Shown here: piece after piece, positions 48,601 to 60,436 of the stretch
Position numbering within the stretch: position 1 is the first letter of the stretch
Layout of the letters: every line of letters starts with the position of its first letter
From: Harmothoe impar
Taxonomy: Eukaryota; Annelida; Polychaeta; Phyllodocida; Polynoidae
Length of the DNA: 64,000 nucleotides
Assembly (NCBI GenBank): GCA_947462335.1
Contig: OX381713.1
Location: forward strand, 20,266,381 to 20,330,380
Reading direction: 5' to 3'
Made by a program: the position numbers and the translations under genes
Notes under the pieces: model-generated
What the model was told of the DNA's origin: nothing
The model's database searches: none
Seen by the model: only the letters and a program-made list of their open reading frames with translations

Positions 48601-51600
48601 ACCAGAGTCGCTGTGCTTTGGCATCCCATGTTGGCATGTGCACGGCCACAAGCTGTCCTGCCAGTGCCTATACAGTCCCAGACGTATACCTGGAGCGGGG
48701 CTTTGTGATGGCGAGGGGACAGAACGGCTCTGGTCCTACCTCGGGGGCTTTTCAACCTTCAGCAAGGAAATGACGTTTGAAAATCGTCACGACCTTCTCA
48801 CCGATGCTCTACTGCACTACTCGATGGTGATCACCAACAGAATGCGTGAGTTACAGTCCATAGATCCACTCACTTTTCACCCATTGCCTAATATTATGTA
48901 TTATCACATGGCTTATAATTTTACGACATGTTATTGCGAGCCAAAATATCAAAAGCTTGGTTTTTCAATTCTTCATGTTCTCCATTTAACCGATGAATAT
49001 ATTCCTGTTTCTTTTAAACTGTCTCAATGTAACCCATGCGCTACAGCAATGACCCTGAGGAAGAAGCGGGATAAGGCCTGGCAAACCAAGAACGACTGCA
49101 TCATCAAACTGAAGGACCTTCTACTGCCGTTCCAAGGAGTGTACGACAATGACAGCATACCCCGGTGGCGGTCGAAAGAAGAAGATGCCATGGCCGCTGT
49201 TCACAACAAAGGTGAGGCAACATACTTCCGGAAATATCTCACAGGTGGCACACACATTGTCTACTCAGGTGCACTTTACCCTATAGTTTTATGATATGTA
49301 AACCATACTGAACACGTCAAGGTAGATGTATACAATCGATGAGCTATGTATTGAAAATATTGAAATTAATGTTATGGAATAATACATTTAGATAATTCTG
49401 GAAATTATCCGAACGTACTAGATGAAGTGTTGAAGTATTGGAATATAGGCCTGCCCCCCGTGTATAATCCTGGTCAGTCTGTCCCCCCCCCCCCACCCCC
49501 CCGACTTTACCCTACATCCGTGCCAGGTTTTATTTTTTGTGTCTCTATTCTTCTGCAGTTCGTAAGCGTGTCCTCCCGTGGCGTCTGGAATATGCCCTTC
49601 TGCTTCAACAGTACTACAAGCTGGAGTGAGTTAAACCAACTAGCTACCATCTGCTGTATTTGATTGTAACGAATCATGTTATCTTAGCTATATCATACGT
49701 ATCAAGTACTATCCAAATATGTATCAAGTAGGCTTACTATCCTAATGTCATGCTAGTTCAATATCCATTTTGTCTCGCAAATATTCCTACATATCTCATC
49801 AAATATTCTTGCACCTACACACTTCTGTATTTTTTTTACGTCCCCCCCCCCACCTCGAGAGCGCGTGTAACTTTTCGCGCGCCCCCTCGCCGAAGGCGCC
49901 AACAAAATTTGCCCGCCCCCCTCCCCCCTTGTATGTGCAATGGCGCGTAACGTGTGTCTCCTAACTTCTGATATTTTTTATGCCCACAGGCAGGCGGAAG
50001 TGCGTCCGGATGAGGTCACATACCAAAGTAACTTACTCAGGTACAGTACTGCTTAAATCAGCAATTGTATTCTAAGAGCAAATCAGTGCCACCTACATGA
50101 TCCTTATTTAATCGTCGTTACTAAAATGATCTTAATACTCGCATCTTGACATTTCCAACATATTACATGTCATGACACGTATAACTTTTTATTCTATGCA
50201 GTGCCCGTCTCAAACTGGAAAAGATGGAGAACGACCACAAGGGACAATTGCCCGAAAGGTGGGCACGAGGCAGCCTCGTGTACACCGACCATCTCACCCG
50301 AGCTTTGGACATAAAGTCCACCAATCTCCTCACTTCCCTGTACACCGAGGCAAGCCAGTACGCCACACTCCAAGGTCTCGTTAAGCGTTATAATGGTAAG
50401 ATAATTGATTTAATTCCTAATACTTTTTTTGGTACATTTTTTGTCCTTTCATACACCTGTATGCAAAGTCCAAATACTGGTATCATGTTCATCTTCCCCG
50501 GCCATTGTTTATGGAGTTTATTTGGTAACTGTAAGGTGGAATAACATCTGTACACCCCGAGTATTGTGAGAAATGGATACTGCCCGCATCATGCATGATT
50601 TATTTGCTGCCCTTTCTGGTCAAATCTTTGCCTCTTAATATATCTTAATATCTTAATACAAGATTCCAGCCCCATTCATCAAGAGTGACCGTTGAATAGG
50701 AGCCGGGGGTAATAGGGCTTTGTAATCATTAGGTGCCGGGCCTTCAATAGGTGCCTGGTTTTGGCAATTTATTACTAGGGTAAATGCACCCTGGGTCGGA
50801 CAGATACCCTGACACGGACAGCGATATTTAACGTTATCTATGTACCGTACTTCATAAATTACACACGCTGGCTACTTCTTGTCCTTTCTTGACTTAAGTG
50901 GTCTCCACGGTCTCTAGCCTTTAGACTTTAAAAGTAACGTTTTGAGTTGATATTACCCAGTGACTTGTAGGGTGGGAAGAGTGCTGTGCACTTTAACTTT
51001 AGTATTCTTCACGAATTAAGGCGTTAACCCTTTAGGGCCGAGCAAAAAAAGAAATTTCTGGTGTTGGGGCCGAGACTATTTTATAGGAACTCTCCCAGGG
51101 CCGAGCCTTTGGTAAATCCCATAGAGTTATGATGACTATAGTCGATGCTCGGCCCCCCATGGCATCGACTATAGTCGATACTCGGCCCCCCATGGCATCA
51201 ACTATAGTCGATGCTCGGCCCTAAAGGGTTAAACTCCTTGAATAGCCACAAAATCAGGTGTCCGCCTCAAGGTGTGTGTCCGACTCCAGCAGCATCTACC
51301 CTACAAAGGTGTTTGTCTAAATGTGTGACTTACTGCATTGTATACTGGGCCCGGGTAGGGGGTGATGTTTGCTTTAAAATTTACCATTTTTGATCAATTA
51401 TTCTCACCTCTATACACCAGATGAAGCCTGTGTTTGTATTAATGTCTAGTTAACGAGTTAGTTTTCCTAACAAATACCTGATAAGCTATATTTTCTTAGA
51501 TAAGAGATTATGATGCTGCTTAGTGGCAATGCATATACTGCTACAGGGATGTAAGTCTTCATGCTTTTTCAGGATTTCATGTTATTCAGAACATTCCCAA

Positions 51601-54600
51601 AAATATAATATCTCTGAATGAAAAACACAGATCAGGAGCATGTCTCCTGTCCCTTTCATGCCTTGCCTGTAGTCCATGTACTACCCCAGGTTAGCAGCAT
51701 GACCAAAGCCATCTTTCTCCCTCCCACACACTACACACCCTCACTTTATGTCCTGAAAATGACTCCAAAAAAGCAGGCATCATACTTTAACCTATTTTCC
51801 TATTTTATCCTATTTTTGAGCAAAGATTCCTATTTTACCTATTTTATCCTATTTTTTGACAAATAATACCTATTTTACCTATTTTTTGAGGGATGGAGGT
51901 GATATTTTCCATTTTCATACAGATACATATCGAATGAGATATTTTCTTGTCTCCTGAAAGTATGACTCAGTCTTTAAAAGCCCCAGAACGCACCATTTGA
52001 CTTTCAAGATTTTCAAAAATTTCTGGGTGCAGTATAGGTATTTCTCATCTGATTGAAATTGACATTTTCTTTGTCATTGCTAGCGCGCATGTGACCATAG
52101 CTAGGTCTACCCTCCACTGGCATGCATATGTTACTGACATTGACTTTTGATGACCCGGCCTTCTTAGGGAGTGCTTATTTCTTTAACGGGGGGGGGGGGA
52201 TTTGGATTTTGGGAAGCAAATTTTGACTCCTCTAAGGGGGGGGGGGAAATTCAGCCCGCTCCGCGCAAAATCACACCACCCTCCCACCTGATGTTAAAAT
52301 CTGAGATATCTGAGTCAAAGTGCACCAGATTGCACTATTTCAAGTCTAGATCTTTAGAATTTTCCAAAATCCTAAAGGTAAGGGATCAATATAGATCCAG
52401 ACCTGTATATTTTGTGCCAACATTTTCCATAATGTATCCCTTCAAAATGAGCAGAAAGAAATTAACAAATTGACCTACCTTTCTGACCCAAGTGCTGAAC
52501 AATGTGTACAGCTTTACAGGCATGCAAACTTCTCAGATTTCTCAGATTTCTTTTTCTACAAATTGGTCATTCTTGTGATTTGTCCAGATCCAATGAGAAC
52601 TAAGTTTACCTTTATGTAGGGGGGGGGGGACTTGTGATTTAATCAGGCAAGCAGATCAAAATATAAATGTATTGAATTTCACCGTTTGCCTTATTGATTT
52701 TCAAAATTTTCCTTGGGGGGCATGCCCCCGAACCACCCTAGTACTACTGTGACATGTGATTTGCAAATGACCACATAACTCTTTCAGTGATGGTTAAAGA
52801 TGGGGGATAGACATGCTAGATGTGCCAAAATGCATCAGTTTGCACCATTTGAAGTCAAGAATTTCAAGATTTTCTAAAACCTTTCCATCTACAAAACAAA
52901 GTTCCATCTCCCAAGCATAAAGGCTGGCCAATAGTTGAATACAGATCTTAGCTATCTGGCACCAGAATGCACCATTTCAAGTCAAGAATTTCAACATTTT
53001 CTAAGATCTTTCCATCCAAACAGCAGAGTTCCACCCCCAATCATAACGGCTGGCTAATACAGATCTTAGCTTTGATACATTTCTTGCAAAAATGCACCAG
53101 AATGCACCATTTCAAGTCAAGAATTTCAAGATTTTCTAAGACCTTTCCATCCAAAAAGCAAAGTTCCATCACCTATCATAAAGCAAAGGCTGGCCAATAC
53201 AGATCTTAGCTTTGATACAATTCTGGCCAAAATGCACCAGAATGCACCATTTCAAGTCTACATTTTCAAATGTTCCCAAAAGATTCCCACTAAAAGCAGG
53301 CCTCATAATACAGATTGGTCAAAAGGAAACAGGATGCACCACTTCAGGTCTAGATTGTCAATTTCTTCTCAAAACCTTTCCTCAAAAAAAGATAAGGCCC
53401 AATCATAGAGATCTGAGTTGTAAAAAATAAACTTTTCTGCCCTAATCATAGAGAATAATTCAGAGCTGAGGTTTCATACATTGAGTGCCAAAATGCATCA
53501 CAATGTAGCATTGGTAGTCCTAGGCTTTCAAATATTCTTGAGGCAGGGGGGGGGGAGGGAGGGAGCATATATATTGCCCCCCAAAAATCCTCGGAGTTTG
53601 TATGCCTGGCTTTGATACATTACATGTAGAAATCAGAATACATCATTAGAACTCTAAACTTTTGAATTTTCTCTGAGGGGTGGGAGACTGCACTCCTATA
53701 AGAATGCAGTGTATGGCTTCTAGATTTTTTATTTAATTCCCAAGAGGGTATGGCTCCCGAACCCTTAGATTTGTCACTGCGCTTCACTTTCACAATTTTG
53801 GACTAAATAGTTCTTAACCATCATCTGCCCATTAAACCCGCAGTTCTTACTGCATGTCCAGTAACAGTCAGAGTGCAGTTGGGACAGGTACTCAGCTCTA
53901 TATATAGGGGTGCTGGGCCTTTAAGCATTTCTACGCACTGTAATCAGGGGGTTGAGGTAAACAGCCATACAACTGTCATTGGGCCCTTGACTATTGGACG
54001 TTGGCATTGCCTTTAAATTGTATATCTTCCTATTCTGCTATACATATCATTATTGACATCATCATTAGCCCTACTGGTCAATGCGAACAACACATACAAT
54101 TATGTTAAATGTTGAAAAAGCCTGACAAAAGTCCTATTTTATACCTATTTTGGCATCAACAAAACTGTGAAAATACCTATTATATCCTATTTTTTGTGTG
54201 GAAATATACCTATTTCATACCTATTTAATTTTGGAAAGGTGGTATGATCACTGAAAAAGGTGAATTCATTTGTGAATGTTCCCTTTGTTACGCCCCCCCC
54301 CCCCCCTCAGGAGGGGTCGGAAACTTTTACGCCCCCCCCCCCCAAACACAACACCCCCCGCCCTGTAGATAATAAATGAACACTCCCTAAGGGGGGGGGT
54401 GGGTGGGTTTGGACCCCTTGAGGGGGGGGGGGCAAAACAACCACCCCCCCCATCTCCCCCCCCCCCTATATGGGTCAGATCCCCAGGCCCATGACCAAAC
54501 ATGTGGGTAAATATAATTTATGATCACTCCCTTACCTCCACAAAGTCCCCTCTCACCCCACGCTGCCTACCGGTACTTCTATCTCACATTAAAATACAAT

Positions 54601-57600
54601 CTTTCTAGTGCCAGAGCGGTCTGTACCCAGTCTGTTTCCCTCATAGCTCCACTGGTCCCCTCCCCCCCCTCCCGCCCGCCATTAGCAGTCCGCGAATTCG
54701 TCGCAATTGCATTTGTCTTGCCTTGAGTCGCGACCTTAGTTTAAATTGTTGACAGTTTCCTTAGCAAAAAGCCTACAATACTTCCACCAACTCCTGCCGG
54801 CTGTAATCCATCAAAAAGTGATTTGAGCTTTAGGGCGACTTACCTCGTTGGTTCCCACGGGGATCGAACCCAGCACCTCTCACACCAAAAGGGCAGACAG
54901 GGAGGAATCAGACGGGTGTCTAATCCTCTGCTCCATCTCTGCCTGCCTACTCGGGTGTTGAAAAAAATTAGCCTGATGCTTGATTGACTGTGATAGGTCT
55001 CACCTCACTGAAACTCCAGCATTTTTTGGACAATTCAAAATTCGAGAGTTCCAATTTTATTTGCAGGGCACGATTGTTAGTACAATATAGCACATGATTA
55101 CCATGAATTTTAACGTGACAAGAGCCCATTTTCAGTTCAAGTGATTTACATTCCGAGCCAGTGCCAAACTATGTGACGTCACACACCGTTCCTGGGTGCA
55201 GACGCTCGGGAGACGCTGTGTCATTTGACACCCATTCAAGGTCGCCTGTCGGTGTCTGGTCGGCTTCTCCTCGGAGGTAGCCTAGCATTTAGCATGTATT
55301 CACCCTGGTATGACCAGTACTACAGGGTAGGACGTTATATCACCAGTAGGAGAGTATCACATACCAAATGCATCATGGGTCGTTGTAAATTGGGTGTACA
55401 ACCTCAGTGATCAACAGGTGTACTGTGTCAGCCCACGACGTCAGCTAGACAGCGGGTTACTGGAGCCACCACTCTGAAACCGACTCATTGTAGGGGGTTC
55501 ATGTTGTACATAGCCTATATACTTTGCCTGAACATAAAACATTGACCGGGGGGGGGGGGCAAAATATTTGGAGCCCTTTTGGGGGGGGGGCAAAAAATGT
55601 AACCTGTTTTGAGCCAAAAAAAAATGGGCGTTAGTATGATTTAAAGGGCCCGCGCCCATTTTCGTGCCTAAGGGGGGGGGGGGTCAAAAAGTTGGACCCC
55701 TTGACAGGGGGGGCAAAATATGTAGACCCCTTTGTGGGGGGGGGCCAAAAATGTAACCTGGTTTGAGCCAAAAAAAAAAACATGCGCGTTAGTATGATTT
55801 AAAGGGCCCGTGCCCATTTTCGTGCCTAAGGGGGGGGGGTCAAAAATTTGGACCCCTTGACAGGGGGGGCAAAATATGTAGACCCCCTTTTTTGGGGGGG
55901 GGGGGGCAAAAAATGTAACCTGTTTTGAGCCAAAAAAAAACATGCGTGTTAGTATGATTTGAAGCGCCCGAGCCCATTTTCGTGCCTAAGGGGGGGGGGG
56001 GTCAAAAATTTGGACCCCTTGACAGGGGGGGGGCAAAATATGTAGACCCCTTTTTTGGGGGGGCCAAAAAATGTAACCTGGTTTGAGCCAAAAAAAAAAC
56101 ATGCGCTTTAGTATGATTTGAAGCGCCCGAGCCCATTTTCGTGCCTAAGGGGGGGGGGTCAAAAATTTGGACCCCTTGACAGGGGGGGCAAAATATGTAG
56201 ACCCCTTTTTGGGGGGGGCCAAAAAATGTAACCTGGTTTGAGCCAAAAAAAAAACATGCGCGTTAGTATGATTTGAAGCGCCCGAGCCCATTTTCGTGCC
56301 TAAGGGGGGGGGTCAAAAATTTGGACCCCTTGACAGGGGGGGCAAAATATGTAGACCCCTTTTGGGGGGGGGCCAAAAAATGTAACCTGGTTTGAGCCAA
56401 AAAAAAAACATGCGCGTTAGTATGATTTGAAGCGCCCGAGCCCATTTTCGTGCCTAAGGGGGGGGTCAAAAATTTGGACCCCTTGACAGGGGGGGGGCAA
56501 AATATGTAGACCCCTTTTTTGGGGGGGCCAAAAAATGTAACCTGGTTTGAGCCAAAAAAAAAACATGCCCGTTAGTATGATTTGAAGCGCCCGAGCCCAT
56601 TTTCGTGCCTAAGGGGGGGGGGGGTCAAAAATTTGGACCCCTTGACTGGGGGGGCAAAATATGTAGACCCCTTTTGGGGGGGGGCCAAAAAATGTAACCT
56701 GGTTTGAGCCAAAAAAAAAACATGCGCGTTAGTATGATTTGAAGCGCCCGAGCCCATTTTCGTGCCTAAGGGGGGGGGTCAAAAATTTGGACCCCTTGAC
56801 AGGGGGGGCAAAATATGTAGACCCCTTTTTGGGGGGGGGGGGCCAAAAAATGTAACCTGTTTTGAGCCAAAAAAAAAACATGCGCGTTAGTATGATTTAA
56901 AGGGCCCGCGCCCATTTTCGTGCCTAAGGGGGGGGGTCAAAAATTTGGACCCCTTGACAGGGGGGGGGGCAAAATATGTAGACCCCTTTTTGGGGGGGGC
57001 CAAAAAATGTAACCTGGTTTGAGCCAAGAAATATCAGGGAAAATGATATTTCCTGCAAATATCCGGGCAAATAATTAGTCCTCCCCGCCAGCGGTGTGCA
57101 CTCACGGCGTTCTCCCCCACCTGGCATCTCCCCCTGCTCTTATACGTATTGCCTGCGTTGTGCGTGCTTCCTTTATGGATGGCGCCAAATACCCGGGCAA
57201 GGGGTGAATATTTGCTGGCTGCTGATTGGCCAATATTCACGGGCTGGTAGCTGGTTGCTTGTGTGGTGGTTCTTGGGGCGAACTACACTGGGGCACCAGC
57301 GTGAGTCACGCAGGATCGGTCGCACGGGACAGCACAACAACAACTTGAGTCGCGACTTTAGTTGCTTAGAAAGTTTTGGTAAGATTTTTAGAAGACAGTT
57401 CTGTTTTCCAAGTGGATGACTCTAACTGTGGGATGTATTGGGCCAAAGATTTTCCGTCACAGTTTTGGTAAGGGATCGTGATAAACTTGTAAGTTTGTAG
57501 GTCACAAAATCAGCGGGCATGGCGGGTCCGCGATCCCAGTCATTTTAAAAATGACAATAACGGACTCAATTGTTGATCAATCAACAAACCGTTTGCAGAT

Positions 57601-59671
57601 TCTGGCAGGGGGGTATTGGTGCTATCAGGAAATGAAATGAATAGTTTGTGCAAAACTCCAAAGTGCCCGTTTAAACGCCTATATGATTACTTTTTGTTAC
57701 GCGGAAATTGTGCAGGTCTTTCCTGGTATGCCCACCGAAAGGTCTCAAACAGGGAATTGAATTTGCACTATAGTTTAATGTAACGTAACATGCGATAAAA
57801 AATTCCCACACGGGTATTGATGGGAAATGTCTTAGGAATGAATAGGAAAACCTTTTATACACTATATAAATAATAAATTTGCCCAGGGAAACAAACCACC
57901 GGATGCCAAACACTTACATATAATTGATAAAACTAGTTAAAATATTTTTTGTTAAATCCCCCCAAAAAGTTAGTCAGTTATCAAGCCTGTATTTCATAAT
58001 GATTATGATTATGAAGGGAGAAATATATCTAAATCCTCGAAAGGGAGGGGGTAAAAATTATGCATGCACGCGACACACGAAACCCCCCCTTGCTTAATAA
58101 TGACCACTCGTTAAGTGAAAGATAAGGCTTAGCCACTGAAGCTAAGGTGCTATGCATGGAGAGTGTATGGACAGGTTGCTCATTCTCCTCAGGAGGAGAT
58201 AACGTCCATGACCATGACCACATGGACATGACAAATGGTTCTCCTCAGCAGGAGACGACGTCCAGGAGAATATAGACATGACAAATCATGCTGCACAGCA
58301 CTAGATATGTGTCTATAGATGCATAAACATTCATAGTGTTGTATAATGTAGTTATGAGGTATGTTATATCTTCAAGTTTTTTTGACATAGTCGACTTTCA
58401 TCCCTGAATATTACATGCTGTAATGTCAGTAAATATTACATTTTATTTCCTTGATTTTGACCGAGATTCCTTTAGAATTCCTTTTAAATTCATTTAAGGT
58501 GGTCCGAGGGGTGGTGGGAGGCCTGAGATAGGGATGTCAACAGGTACCGGGGTATGGGATAGACTGATTGTGTCAGAATCGTGTCCAATAGGTGATAACT
58601 TAAAAAGGTGTTAATTCATAGTTGAAGGGCATTTAAAAACATCGGGTTTATGTCGCGATTGTCAGGGAAATTTGATATAACGTCAGGGAAAAGTCAGGGA
58701 AACGTCTGGGAATTTAAAAGTACCTTGTTTTCGGACACCTGCTTTCGGACACCCTCAACCTGTAATTTGTCCACCTCATGCCTTTGTCCACCTAATGACG
58801 TACAGTTTATAAATATGGTTTGCTGATTCTATATCTCCGCATTTTTTTTCCAGATGGCCACTCCCTACGCGAGAAAATTGTGGGCCAGATCAACCGGGCC
58901 AGCGCTAAAGTGACTGCAGAGTTGAAGCGCTACAACGACTTCGCGGATGTCACCAACTTGCCGACGATGACGCGTGAGATGGCAACGGATACGGACAACA
59001 ACCTGCTATACGAGAAGATCGTTGTGGCGGATCCACTTGACCCCGTTCCCGTAGCCGCTCTCACCAAGAGACATATTATCGACACCTACTCGCACTTACA
59101 ACGTGCCGAAGAGGAGATAGAGCTAGTCGATCAGGACACCCGGGAGTTCAACATAACCCTCAAGAACAGGAAACAGGCCATTCAGTTACAGCTCGTCGAC
59201 TTGCGCACGAAGACAAAAAGTCGTCTGAATCGTGCATTCACTGTGTTTCTCGAGAATGGGATCCGTAATGTAGAACGTGTTAGGGGTACCTTTAAACTTG
59301 AGCCAAAAGATATGCCTGACATCCCGGACTACATGCAGCAGTTGGAGAACCTGCCACTTGTCGTACATGACGCTGAGGAACCGGAAGAAGAGTCCAACGT
59401 GAATGGACAAGGTGAGGACCAGGTGGAAAGGGAGGAGGACGAGAACCTGCCACTTGTCGTACATCACGCTGAGGAACCGGAAGAAGAGTCCAACGTGAAT
59501 GGACAAGGTGAGGACCAGGTGGAAAGGGAGGAGGAGGAAACCCGAGACTATGACGCCGAAATAGCCGAACAAAAGGCACTAATAGCTGCATTACAGCAGC
59601 GTATAAAAGCCCGTGAAAGACGCAAGGCCTTAAAGGCGGCCAACAAACTAGAAGACACTGTATTAGTATAA
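42696..59671 (+). CDS. KDZ (Kyakuja-Dileera-Zisupton) transposase-family protein, 15 coding exons
   Basis: Exons: 42696-42715, 43839-44320, 44537-44778, 45021-45135, 45753-45970, 46187-46330, 47449-47619, 47846-47985, 48400-48493, 48584-48845, 49047-49211, 49559-49625, 49990-50040, 50202-50395, 58854-59671. All introns are GT-AG with matching phases; the total is 3,183 nt (1,060 aa) with no internal stop. Residues 1-167 are basic and Pro-rich with an NLS-like PARKKRVE. A Cys/His cluster lies at about 205-242, a second Cys group (FCSCEDRVTTC) begins near 290, and CPACPE is at 402-407. The KDZ core has LCLDGNFSL (Asp415), LLYDIACKL (Asp532) and DGEGTERLWS (Glu589), the expected DDE residues. 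The C-terminus is acidic and coiled-coil-like. KDZ proteins are DNA transposases. Whether this copy is mobile or domesticated is open: no terminal repeats or target duplication were found around it. The 5' end rests on a 20-nt coding exon (MDFGGN plus a split Ser), supported by phase agreement. Confidence 0.9.
44537..44778 (+). other. KDZ exon 3: B-box-like Cys/His cluster
   Basis: Residues 168-248. The ligand pattern is C205-x2-H208, then C210, C218-x2-C221, C228-x2-H231, C232, H236 and H242. This resembles a B-box zinc finger and fits the CxC cysteine clusters known beside KDZ domains. Zinc binding and DNA or protein contact are inferred from the spacing. Confidence 0.7.
46187..48845 (+). 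other. KDZ exons 6-10: catalytic core
   Basis: Exon 6 ends with CPACPE. Exon 7 gives KGKVLCLDGNFSLVHRR (first Asp). Exon 8 gives VTGIFGSVCRHDHPVKF, the Gly/Cys/His block after the first Asp. Exon 9 gives LLYDIACKLKAHL (second Asp). Exon 10 gives CWHVHGHKLSCQC and DGEGTERLWSYLGGF (the Glu). All hallmark residues are intact, so catalytic competence is plausible but untested. Confidence 0.85.
46476..47388. mobile_element. TA-flanked element inside KDZ intron 6
   Basis: The left end GGGTGGCCGGAG and right end CTCCGGCCACCC are perfect 12-bp inverted repeats, flanked by TA at 46474-46475 and 47389-47390. The 913-bp body fills most of intron 6 and has no transposase frame. It leaves the splice sites intact, so the host frame is unaffected. 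Confidence 0.75.
51028..51228. mobile_element. piggyBac-like MITE with exact TTAA duplication
   Basis: TTAA (51024-51027) and TTAA (51229-51232) flank inverted ends CCCTTTAGGGCCGAGC and 'gctcggccctaaaggg'. The interior tandemly repeats 'catagagttatgatg/actatagtcgatgctcggcccccc' modules (about 35 bp). The ends and TTAA target are diagnostic of piggyBac-type MITEs. Non-coding. Confidence 0.88.
52300..53500. repeat. degenerate 130-140-bp repeats in KDZ intron 14
   Basis: 'gcaccagaatgcaccatttcaag' type cores recur near 52321, 52836, 52963, 53097, 53237 and 53334, followed by 'tctaagacctttccatcc' and 'acagatcttagctttgata'. Spacing is 130-140 bp where best preserved. The copies have diverged and no domain is encoded. 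Confidence 0.7.
54852..54945 (-). tRNA. tRNA-like module (class II-like, SINE head)
   Basis: On the - strand, 'gatggagcagaggattaga' is an A-box-like start and GGTTCGATCCC a B box. The long spacing suggests a Leu/Ser-type ancestor. 'gtgtgagaggtgctgggttc' is nearly shared with the module at 39158. It is not a functional tRNA: the arms pair poorly. Confidence 0.45.
55540..57027. repeat. G-run-rich satellite, unit about 154-160 bp, about 9 copies
   Basis: 'ttcgtgcctaagg' recurs at 55661, 55819, 55979, 56138, 56293, 56447, 56602, 56759 and 56917. Period variation comes from the lengths of four G runs and one A run per unit. Units are otherwise nearly identical. The - strand frames in it are repeat artefacts. 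Confidence 0.95.
57028..58853. other. end of intron 14: CpG patch and small duplication
   Basis: 57080-57365 is CpG-rich with 'gtcgcgac'. 58180-58275 has two copies of an 'ttctcctcagSaggaga...acgtcca' module. The rest is AT-rich with no supported exon before the acceptor at 58853. Confidence 0.45.
59345..59536 (+). repeat. in-frame 96-bp tandem duplication in KDZ exon 15
   Basis: A 96-bp unit starting 'gagaacctgccacttgtc' occurs at 59345 and again at 59441, nearly identical. It encodes two 32-residue acidic repeats beginning ENLPLVVH and ending EDQVEREE. Being a multiple of three it preserves the frame. Its high identity implies a recent event. Confidence 0.95.
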
Positions 59672-60436
59672 TTTACTTTGGAATATGGTATGACTGTCTT
59701 TGCTATCCTTTAGAACTTCTGTACAATTTTAGTTCACATTCAGTAGCCGAATTCCTCGAATATTTGGCATTTTAAGGGCAGAATTTTCAACCTAAGAAAT
59801 AAGGTAGTTCTAGTTGGAATTTTTATACATTATTTTCAGTTCTGCAAAGGTAAATTGCAGGACAATCCGTGGGTCAAAGGGTGTATCAAGATACCGTAAT
59901 GTCTTTATCAATGCGATAATCGGAACTCTGGAAATGTCAGTGTATCGATTTGAGTGGTATCAATGGAATATGGTTCAAAATGCCTCTTTAATCATAAAGT
60001 TGCTATTTCATAACAAGTGTTATTGGTTTGCCCCAACGTAGATATAAAAAATGTTTTCTTCTAAATTAAAACTCTCAGGCCTATTAAAGGGAATAGTATG
60101 TCACAGGAGACGTATTAGGAAGCCTGATAGAGTTGGTGTATCTTATAGTGAGAGAGATGTCTACGAAACATATTAGTATAATTGCCTAAATGAATGTACT
60201 GGTTATATGGTTTCGAAACTGGTATGTGGTTATTGATCGCCTGTACAGAGGCAGGGATATTTCTAGGATTTTTTTTAATGGGCCAATGGCGCATTTGGGG
60301 GTGTGAATAATGCGCCATTTCCACAGTAACAATTAATAAGATGCATCAATCACAAGGCCAGACTCATATTATAACTCCCAAATTGTTTCATCCATCTTAT
60401 AAACACGTAAGACCGAGTCCACTTTATGTTAATTTA
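59672..60436. other. 3' flank of the KDZ gene, no other gene
   Basis: AT-rich 3' UTR and intergenic sequence. No canonical AATAAA was found close to the stop codon. No inverted repeat matching the 5' flank was recognised. Confidence 0.45.

Larger units (their letters stand above)
50396..58853 (+). other. KDZ intron 14, 8.5 kb, repeat-filled
   Basis: The donor gtaaga follows phase 1 of exon 14 and the acceptor 'tttttttccag' restores the frame in exon 15. Inside are a piggyBac-like MITE, a degenerate 130-140-bp repeat zone, a 'cctattttatcctatttttt' repeat at about 51780-51890 and again at 54125-54230, long G/C runs, a tRNA-like module and the 157-bp G-run satellite. The other 13 introns total about 5 kb. 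No other gene was found in it. Confidence 0.85.

Noticed and set aside
48846..49046. Continuous open frame across KDZ intron 10
   Set aside because: A gtgagt donor and an acceptor with matching phase exist, and the intron is AT-rich. Retention cannot be excluded, but the spliced form continues the KDZ frame.
55441..57127. Several similar 60-90-residue frames on the - strand
   Set aside because: They arise from the G-run satellite and repeat with its unit.
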